The position numbers were made by a program, and so were the translations under genes. Positions 1-5,333 of a stretch of DNA of 5,333 bases are shown piece by piece. The notes below the pieces were generated by a model. It was not told where the DNA came from and made no database searches. It saw only the letters and a list, made by a program, of their open reading frames with translations. The DNA lies in contig QMMZ01000188.1 of the NCBI GenBank assembly GCA_003647525.1, positions 1 through 5,333 of the forward strand. The letters run 5' to 3'. Positions within the stretch are counted from its first letter, which is position 1; every line of letters starts with the position of its first letter. Origin of the DNA: Deltaproteobacteria bacterium (GTDB taxonomy: Bacteria > Desulfobacterota > Desulfobacteria > Desulfobacterales > ETH-SRB1).

Positions 1-296
1 AGCGACTGTGTATAGCCAGGGCACTGGCGGTGGAACCCGAAATATTGCTAATGGATGAACCTTGCTCGGCTCTTGATCCTATTGCCACCCAAAAAATCGA
101 GGAATTAATTCATCAATTGAAGAAATCATTTACCATTATAATTGTAACTCATAACATGCAGCAGGCAGCCAGAGTTTCAGATATAACAGCCTTTTTTTAT
201 ATGGGAGAACTTATTGAAACAGGTGAAACCAATACCATTTTTACAAGGCCGAAACTTAAACAAACAGAAGATTACATCACCGGAAGGTTTGGGTAA
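1..296 (+). CDS. pstB: Phosphate ABC transporter ATP-binding protein PstB, C-terminal part
   Basis: This is the last 97 codons of a cytoplasmic ABC ATPase; the gene enters from the left edge, in frame from base 3. The sequence opens with LCIARALAV, which follows the ABC signature. Walker B and the D-loop follow as [13 protein letters not shown], and the H-loop histidine is in [16 protein letters not shown]. The end, with [10 protein letters not shown] and a terminal EDYITGRFG, is typical of PstB rather than of other ABC ATPases. PstB energises import of inorganic phosphate through PstCA. The Walker A and Q-loop regions lie outside the window. The stop codon is 17 bp before phoU, so the two genes are almost certainly one operon, and that pairing supports the pst assignment. 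The operon promoter and any Pho box are not visible here. Confidence 0.93.
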   Translation, partial: RLCIARALAVEPEILLMDEPCSALDPIATQKIEELIHQLKKSFTIIIVTHNMQQAARVSDITAFFYMGELIETGETNTIFTRPKLKQTEDYITGRFG

Positions 297-301
297 CAAA
301 T

Positions 302-306
302 AGGGA
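302..306 (+). promoter_or_regulatory. phoU ribosome binding site
   Basis: AGGGA lies 7 bp before the ATG at 314. It is a modest Shine-Dalgarno match inside the short pstB-phoU gap, and it supports the ATG at 314 as the phoU start. Confidence 0.55.
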
Positions 307-313
307 AATTATT

Positions 314-973
314 ATGACCATACATTTTCAAAGAGAACTTGAAAAAATAAAAAAAAGAATCCTTTCTCTTGGCGCTATGGTTGAGGAACGTGTTCGCATG
401 GTAATAAAGGCTTTAGAGACAAGAGATGGTGATGCTGCAGAAAAAATTATAATTTCAGACCATGAGATTGATGAGATGGAAGTAGAGATAGAAGAGGAAT
501 GCCTTAAAATTTTGGCTTTATATCAGCCTGTTGCTATTGATCTGAGATTTCTTACTGCGGTAATTAAGATAAATAATGATCTGGAAAGGGTTGCTGATGA
601 GGCGGTGAACATCGCAGAACGGGTACAGGTTATTGCCAAACGGCAACGGCTTGATATCCCTTTCAATCATTCTCTGATGGCAGAAAAGAGCGAATTCATG
701 CTCAAGAAGAGCCTGGATGCCTTTGTGAATATGGACGTGGACATCGCTTTGCGTGTTTGCACCTTAGACGATGAGGTGGATAATATGCTGAATGTAGCCT
801 ATGACGTAGTCAAACATGCTATTGGCAAACACCCCGATCGTGTGAGTTATCTGATTAACCTGCTTTTGGTTTCCCGCCACCTTGAGCGGATAGCAGACCA
901 TGCCACAAATATCGCAGAAGAAGTAATCTACCTTGTAGAAGGAGAGATTGTCCGGCACGGAAATTATTTATGA
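314..973 (+). CDS. phoU: Phosphate signalling protein PhoU
   Basis: A 219-residue protein of normal PhoU length, complete from ATG to TGA. PhoU is a cytoplasmic all-helical protein that restrains the Pst transporter and the PhoR/PhoB response when phosphate is plentiful. Two PhoU repeats are visible, each with the metal-binding pattern of the family: NNDLERVADEAVNIAER near residues 86-103 and RHLERIADHATNIAEE near 188-203. The N-terminal FQRELEKIKKRILSLGAMVEE and the LALYQPVAIDLRFL segment are also family-typical. It follows pstB by 17 bp in the usual pst operon order. Its stop lies 2 bp from the ancestral end of the convergent NifA-like remnant. I see no clear terminator in that junction. 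No damage is visible. Confidence 0.96.
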   Translation: MTIHFQRELEKIKKRILSLGAMVEERVRMVIKALETRDGDAAEKIIISDHEIDEMEVEIEEECLKILALYQPVAIDLRFLTAVIKINNDLERVADEAVNIAERVQVIAKRQRLDIPFNHSLMAEKSEFMLKKSLDAFVNMDVDIALRVCTLDDEVDNMLNVAYDVVKHAIGKHPDRVSYLINLLLVSRHLERIADHATNIAEEVIYLVEGEIVRHGNYL

Positions 974-2085
974 GTTAGCGGAAATTATGATAGTCAATGC
1001 CATATCTTTGTGCCTTATAGCTGAATTTACGGGGAGTTGTATATAGTATTTTTGCTGCGCCATTGCGCTGTTCCCCTTAGCATTTTTAAGGGCATCAATT
1101 ATCATCTCTTTTTCCAGCCTTGCAACAGCATCTTCAAGAGATTGAGCTGGCAGGGTCTCTGATTCTGCTCCGGTTTGCAGGGTCGGAGGAAGATAATAAC
1201 TGTGTATTACTCCCTCTTCGCATAAAAGTACAGCCCGTTCGATGCAGTTTTCAAGCTCCCTGACATTCCCCGGCCAGTGATAATCCATAAGCATGTCAAT
1301 AGCAGGTGTAGAAAACCTTTTGATGTCTTTGTTATTCTCCTTTGCATATTTTTCAAGAAAATAGTCGCTCAAAAGCAAAATGTCTGTTTTTCGTTCCCTT
1401 AAAGGGGGTATGTAGATGGGAAAAACGTTAGGCCGATAATAAAAAGGTCATCCCTGAAAGCCTCTTCTTCTATGGCCTTTTCCAGGTTTTTATTGGTAGC
1501 CGCTATTATACGTACATCTGACTTTATAGTTTTATATCCCCCAACACGTTCAAATTCTTTTTCCTGTAATACCCGCAGGAGCTTTACCTGAACGTCAGGG
1601 CATATGGATCCTATTTCATCCAGGAAAATTGTTCCTTTATTCGCCATCTCGAATTTGCCCAGCTTTTGTTTAACAGCGCCGGTAAAGGCTCCTTTTTCAT
1701 GCCCGAAAAGCTCACTTTTTATAAGATTTGAAGGAAGTGCTGCACAGTTTACTTTAACTAATGGTTTTTTAGATCTATTACTGTTATAATGTATGGAGTT
1801 TGCTACAAGTTCTTTGCCGGTTCCGCTTTCTCCTCGAATCAATACTGTTGCATTACTCTTGCAAACTTGAGTGATCATCTGAAAGACTTCTCTCATCTTG
1901 TTGCTGTTTCCGATAATATCAGTAACTCGGTATTTCTTTTTCAGTTCGTTTCTAAGTCTTCTATTTTCTTCTCTCAGTTGTTCCTTTTCAAGATGGATTA
2001 TTTCCAGATTAACTACATGCCTTGCAATCATCGTGGCTATTACAGAAATAAGTTTTTTACCTTCCTCTAAAGAATAATTAAGGCG
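968..2085 (-). pseudogene. NifA/NtrC-type sigma-54 activator, GAF-truncated with two frameshifts
   Basis: This is a remnant of a sigma-54-dependent activator with GAF, AAA+ and Fis-type HTH domains. Read from right to left, only the tail of the GAF domain remains ([20 protein letters not shown]). The AAA+ domain follows, with Walker A GESGTGKE, the sigma-54 contact loop GAFTGA, Walker [10 protein letters not shown] and sensor [10 protein letters not shown]. One T is missing from a T-run at about 1441-1445; restoring it gives [20 protein letters not shown] and joins the next frame, which carries the family box WPGNVRELENCIERAVLL. A second lost base near 1057-1061 destroys the HTH. The shifted frame reads AAKILYTTPRKFSYK and ends YGIDYHNFR at 975, just outside phoU. 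As sequenced, the protein is broken into 210- and 136-codon frames. The resemblance to NifA is strong in the AAA+ and linker regions, but which operon it controlled is unknown. Sequencing error could explain the indels, though not the missing GAF domain. Confidence 0.85.
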
Positions 2086-2170
2086 CGAGGAGTGCGAATA
2101 GCGAGCTATTTAACCGACGAGCAACGTAGCCATGCGGGATGGATCGACGCATTAAAATGTAACGTTATTT
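2080..2170. repeat. Probable dispersed intergenic repeat between gdhA and the activator remnant
   Basis: At about 2080 the activator homology stops and the base composition changes to a GC-richer, CGA-rich block. It contains a short inverted repeat at 2097-2110 (AATAGC and GCTATT around GA). One plus-strand frame stays open for about 30 codons, but it has no start site or recognised family. The abrupt edge against the truncated GAF coding sequence suggests a mobile or recombining repeat. That it is dispersed in the genome is inference; only one copy is in this window. Confidence 0.35.
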
Positions 2171-2182
2171 TTTAGTGATTCC

Positions 2183-3550
<1,368 letters not shown>

Positions 3551-3565
3551 TTAGATTTATTCAGC

Positions 3566-3606
3566 AAAAAAAAAGTCCATACTATCTCTTACAGATAGGC
3601 ATGGAC
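3566..3606 (-). terminator. Intrinsic terminator in the gdhA leader (attenuator)
   Basis: On the minus strand, arms GTCCAT and CTATCT pair with AGATAG and ATGGAC around the loop GTAAG, with a small 2x1 internal loop. This gives 12 base pairs and is followed at once by nine T. It lies between the promoter and the gdhA ribosome binding site, in the orientation that would stop gdhA transcription. A terminator here makes sense only if it is conditional, which implies attenuation. Confidence 0.88.
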
Positions 3607-3647
3607 ATCATTGTCGTTCTAATGGGAAACACCCCATTGTGTTGCCC
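3604..3647 (-). promoter_or_regulatory. Putative ANTAR-type dual-hairpin antitermination site in the gdhA leader
   Basis: Two small hairpins precede the terminator. P1 (3624-3647) has arms GGGCAACAC and GTGTTTCCC, with one C-T mismatch, closing the six-base loop AATGGG. P2 (3604-3615) has arms GAC and GTC closing the six-base loop AATGAT. Both loops carry A at position 1 and G at position 4, the known recognition pattern for ANTAR-domain antiterminators such as NasR, EutV and AmiR. The 3' arm of P2 is the first three bases of the terminator's 5' arm, so the two folds exclude each other, as in established ANTAR leaders. The P2 stem is short, which is the weak point. No ANTAR protein gene is in the window, so the regulator and its signal are inferred. 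Confidence 0.68.
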
Positions 3648-3655
3648 GAATTTTT

Positions 3656-3684
3656 TTTATATTCAAGAAGCACTTTTATGTCAA
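3656..3684 (-). promoter_or_regulatory. Sigma-70-type promoter of gdhA
   Basis: On the minus strand a perfect -35 box TTGACA (3679-3684) and a -10 box TATAAA (3656-3661) are separated by exactly 17 bp. Transcription would start near 3649, just ahead of leader hairpin P1, giving a leader of about 115-120 bases. No -24/-12 sigma-54 element is seen upstream, so regulation by the neighbouring NifA-like activator is not supported. Confidence 0.85.
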
Positions 3685-3752
3685 GGATATTTTGCGCTGG
3701 ACATTCGATAATTTGAACACTTTCCAAAAGTCTCTTTCTACGCATTAAATAA

Positions 3753-4271
3753 CGCAGTGAGTACTGGGGACATTCAACTGCCGAGACTGAGGAGCTTTTT
3801 AAAAAAAATCTTGGTGATCCATGGATAGCGCGTGAAACTTATCTGGTATCAATTGGTCCTGCCGGAGAAAAACTTCTTCCATTAGCCAATTTGGTAAACG
3901 ATAGATTCCTTTCTGTTGGAGGCGCTGGTATTGGTGCGGTAATGGGGTCAAAAAATCTTAAGGCCGTTGCTGTAAAAGGACAGCATTCCCTGCAGGTTGC
4001 TGATGGCAGTCGGTTTGTGCAGGTGATTAATACTTTGATTAATAAACTCAACAGCGCGCCTTTAACATCACAATCAATGTCTCAGTGGGGGACAGCATTT
4101 TTAGTAGGACTTTGTTATCAGAAAGGCATTCTTCCCCGAAATAATTTTCGCAGCACCTCCCAGCCATTAAAGAACATTGGTACTGAATGTATCCTGTGCG
4201 GTCTTTGTGTACGTTTTTGTGAAGAGGTTGTGGGTGTCAGCGCAATAGGTCTTGTAAACCGTGAACTGTAA
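3753..4271 (+). pseudogene. Aldehyde:ferredoxin oxidoreductase fragment fused to a ferredoxin-like subunit fragment
   Basis: An open frame without an N-terminus: a stop sits at 3750 and no ribosome binding site is seen. The first part, about 133 codons, is the middle of a tungstopterin aldehyde:ferredoxin oxidoreductase, with YWGHSTAETEELFKKNLGD, the SIGPAGEKLLPLA box and GAGIGAVMGSKNLKAVAVKG. The intact family is about 600 residues; the N-terminal cofactor-binding part and the C-terminal half are both missing. At about 4150-4175 the frame switches to IGTECILCGLCVRFCEEVVG, the start of an iron-sulfur cluster segment of the NuoG/HoxU-like electron-transfer type. It then stops within a heptamer repeat. 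Such subunits are often encoded beside these oxidoreductases, so an internal deletion between neighbouring genes is the likely origin. The product is very unlikely to be an active enzyme. Confidence 0.8.
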
Positions 4272-4295
4272 ACTGTAAACCGTAAACCGTGAACA
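4254..4295 (+). repeat. Heptanucleotide tandem repeat GTRAACY, six copies
   Basis: Six consecutive 7-base units are visible: GTAAACC, GTGAACT, GTAAACT, GTAAACC, GTAAACC and GTGAACA. The first two units encode Val-Asn-Arg-Glu-Leu at the end of the ferredoxin-like fragment, and the third unit overlaps its stop codon. The array lies between convergent remnants. Confidence 0.88.
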
Positions 4296-4306
4296 GCTAA
4301 AAATTA

Positions 4307-4559
4307 TTAAACAGCTCTCTTTTTTGTGACTTCAGGTGAAGCCATTTTTTTGCCGCGTCGTTTAATGCTTGGGAATTGAATTGCTGTTTTTTGTGAATAG
4401 TCTATCATTTTATTGCCATTTAACAGGGCAAGCAGAAGCCCTTCCTCACGACAGCGGCCATGATGACTGCATTTCTTTCGTGTCTTTTCAAAATAGTTAA
4501 GGGGGGGCCTGGCACTCAAATTCAAGCGCATGAATCATTCCTGTTATATCGCTTTTCAT
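4307..4559 (-). pseudogene. Small cysteine-containing hypothetical protein, frame broken at a G7 tract
   Basis: I do not recognise the family. An ATG at 4559 with AAGGAG six bases upstream (4566-4571) begins MKSDITGMIHALEFECQ and then hits a stop just after the homopolymer of seven G at 4501-4507 (C on the coding strand). With one C fewer, the frame continues as APLNYFEKTRKKCSHHGRC to the stop at 4307, giving 83 residues with three cysteines and a lysine- and arginine-rich tail. An alternative is that translation starts at the ATG at 4531, which has an AGGA seven bases upstream. That gives an intact 74-residue protein beginning MRLNLSARPP, with the first frame acting as a short overlapping leader. 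The stronger Shine-Dalgarno favours the 4559 start and hence a frameshift. Slippage at the tract, true decay or sequencing error cannot be told apart here. Confidence 0.5.
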
Positions 4560-4595
4560 TTAAAACTCCTTCTTTATAGATTTTTTATTTTGGCT

Positions 4596-4624
4596 AATTT
4601 ATATTAGTTATACTAATAAATCAA
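4596..4624 (-). promoter_or_regulatory. Probable promoter with palindromic operator for the small cysteine ORF
   Basis: On the minus strand, TATAAATT (4596-4603) resembles a -10 box and TTGATT (4619-4624) resembles a -35 box. The spacing is 15 bp to TATAAA, or 17 bp if TAAATT is used. Between them lies an inverted repeat at 4602-4618, TATTAGT and ACTAATA around TAT, a typical size and place for a repressor operator. No cognate regulator is in the window. Confidence 0.45.
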
Positions 4625-4663
4625 CCCAAAAAAATTTAACCTAAGTTGAGCGATTTTTTGCGA

Positions 4664-4773
4664 AGAAATGTGCCAAGATTTTGATGCAGCAATGTTTGCG
4701 AAAAGCGTAGGCATACCAATGGATATGTCGAGATTTTATATTTAAAATCGTCCAAAGTACGAACCGCATTTCT
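4664..4773. repeat. Long imperfect foldback (MITE-like or structured RNA)
   Basis: Three nested pairings share nearly one axis. AGAAATGTG (4664-4672) pairs with CGCATTTCT (4765-4773) through one G-U. GATTTT (4677-4682) pairs with AAAATC (4744-4749). GGCATACC (4710-4717) pairs with GGATATGTC (4721-4729) around AAT, with one bulge and one G-U. A competing local hairpin is GATTTTA/TAAAATC around TATT (4732-4749). Apart from this the 4572-4809 gap holds only the promoter region of the small ORF, and I see no gene in it. Whether the foldback is a mobile element or an RNA is not decidable here. Confidence 0.4.
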
Positions 4774-4809
4774 GTATGGATACTACTAAATACAACAGGA
4801 AAGAATCAG

Positions 4810-4953
4810 ATGATTACCGACACAACCTTTTTCACAAATGAACCGGGCTATGCGTTGCTTGATCGTTTTATAAAAACACTGAAGCATGTCAAATATTTTG
4901 ATGTATTGGTTGGATACTTTAAAAAGTATAGACAATTCTGTTCTTTCAATTAA
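4810..4953 (+). pseudogene. Truncated N-terminus of a phospholipase-D/helicase-type protein
   Basis: A 47-codon frame starts at an ATG preceded by AGGAAAG. It begins MITDTTFFTNEPGYALLDRF and continues to YFDVLVGYF near residues 29-37. This pattern resembles the beginning of large proteins with an N-terminal phospholipase-D-like nuclease domain followed by a superfamily 2 helicase, often found in defence islands. After VGYF the family resemblance ends, and the frame closes with KKYRQFCSFN. The parent protein would be many hundreds of residues long, so only the first few percent remains. The family match is from pattern memory and is moderately sure. The truncation point lies directly ahead of the toxin-gene region. 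Confidence 0.5.
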
Positions 4954-4957
4954 AAAT

Positions 4958-4973
4958 ACATCAATATTGATGT
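4958..4973. promoter_or_regulatory. Perfect 16-bp palindrome upstream of the toxin gene
   Basis: ACATCAATATTGATGT is its own reverse complement and ends 9 bp before the toxin ATG at 4983. Toxin-antitoxin operons are typically repressed through such palindromes by the antitoxin. A weak possible promoter (TAGACA at 4929-4934 and TAAAAA at 4951-4956, 16 bp apart) lies immediately upstream. The operator role is inferred. Confidence 0.55.
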
Positions 4974-4982
4974 TGACTAATT

Positions 4983-5333
4983 ATGGAATTTTCTATAGAG
5001 TTTTATGAAACAGGTTCAGGGCGATGTCCTGTACGGGAGTTTCTTGATGACCTTAAGGAATCGGATCCTGGCGATTTTGCCGCAGTAATGGCCGGTCTAA
5101 CTAAACTTCAAAGCAGGCATTATCACAGACCACCTCTTTCAAAGCATATTGGTGATGATCTTTTTGAACTGAGACATGTGGGCAAGTTGAATTCTCGTGT
5201 TCTGTATTTTTTTATGAAGGGAAAGAGGATCATTGCTTTGCATGGGATTCGAAGCAAAGCAATGAAGATTCCCTCAAAAGATCGTAAGGTTGCTTTGGAT
5301 AGAAAACGTAATTGGTTGGAGAGAAATCCGGTA
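4983..5333 (+). CDS. RelE/HigB-like toxin (phage Gp49-like family), 3' end cut by window
   Basis: An open frame of 117 codons runs from the ATG at 4983 to the window edge without a stop. It begins MEFSIEFYETGSGRCPVREF. The middle has the strand pair ELRHVGKLNSRVLYFFMKGK, then IIALHGIRSKAMKIP and a basic helix, DRKVALDRKRNWLE. This order is the hallmark of the HigB-type branch of the RelE/ParE superfamily, also called phage-derived Gp49-like. Members are ribosome-dependent mRNA interferases, neutralised by an HTH antitoxin that is usually encoded just downstream. The family is usually about 100-125 residues, so the gene is nearly complete, and a HigA-like gene would be expected past the edge. 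The Shine-Dalgarno signal is weak. The upstream palindrome fits autoregulation. Confidence 0.85.
   Translation, partial: MEFSIEFYETGSGRCPVREFLDDLKESDPGDFAAVMAGLTKLQSRHYHRPPLSKHIGDDLFELRHVGKLNSRVLYFFMKGKRIIALHGIRSKAMKIPSKDRKVALDRKRNWLERNPV

Noticed and set aside
764..958. Minus-strand 64-codon frame inside phoU
   Set aside because: It is antisense to conserved PhoU repeats, with no plausible ribosome binding site or domain.
1604..2070. Two plus-strand frames opposite the activator remnant
   Set aside because: They mirror the AAA+ coding sequence and have no recognisable protein features.
3621..3638. Alternative leader hairpin AATGGG/CCCATT with loop GTGTTT
   Set aside because: The competing 9-bp fold that exposes AATGGG as the loop has more pairs and fits the ANTAR pattern, so this register was set aside as less likely.
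3839..4051. Minus-strand 70-codon frame opposite the oxidoreductase fragment
   Set aside because: The plus strand carries clear oxidoreductase motifs across the same bases; the antisense frame is proline-rich noise.
4254..4295. CRISPR array
   Set aside because: The repeats are 7 bases long and directly adjacent, with no spacers.
4511..4528. Sigma-54-like TGGCAC element on the plus strand
   Set aside because: The downstream half reads TTCA rather than TTGC, and no gene lies in the right place. It falls inside the small minus-strand ORF.

Overview
The window reads as a piece of a moderately AT-rich bacterial chromosome. The gene content would suit an anaerobic Desulfobacterota-type organism: PstB/PhoU, a NifA-like sigma-54 activator, a hexameric NADP-type GdhA, and debris of a tungsten aldehyde:ferredoxin oxidoreductase next to an iron-sulfur subunit. 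That placement is inferred from gene content; nothing here fixes the taxon.

Layout. Positions 1-973 (+) hold the end of pstB and all of phoU, the 3' end of a phosphate-uptake operon. Positions 968-2085 (-) hold a NifA/NtrC-type AAA+ regulator converging on phoU. It has lost most of its GAF domain and carries two single-base frameshifts, so as read it is a pseudogene. A stretch of about 90 bp that looks like a dispersed repeat (2080-2170) separates it from an intact gdhA (2183-3532, -). From 3533 to 3690 lies a compact gdhA control region: a near-consensus sigma-70 promoter, then two hairpins with A-A-U-G-type six-base loops, then a strong intrinsic terminator, then a strong ribosome binding site. 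This matches the architecture of leaders controlled by ANTAR-domain antiterminators (NasR, EutV and AmiR type).

Positions 3753-5333 are mostly scrap and mobile-type DNA. They contain a middle fragment of an aldehyde:ferredoxin oxidoreductase joined in frame to a fragment of a ferredoxin-like subunit, which ends in a heptanucleotide tandem repeat (4254-4295). Next is a small cysteine-containing reading frame broken or bypassed at a G7 tract (4307-4559, -), with a palindrome inside its probable promoter. A foldback of about 110 bp (4664-4773), a truncated N-terminus of a phospholipase-D/helicase-type protein (4810-4953), and a HigB/RelE-like toxin running off the right edge (4983-5333) complete the region.

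How it fits together: the left part handles phosphate uptake and its signalling. The centre is nitrogen assimilation, where GdhA makes glutamate from ammonium and 2-oxoglutarate and its expression is probably set by transcription antitermination. The right part shows repeated deletion, fusion and repeat growth. The most interesting item is the putative ANTAR-type leader on gdhA.
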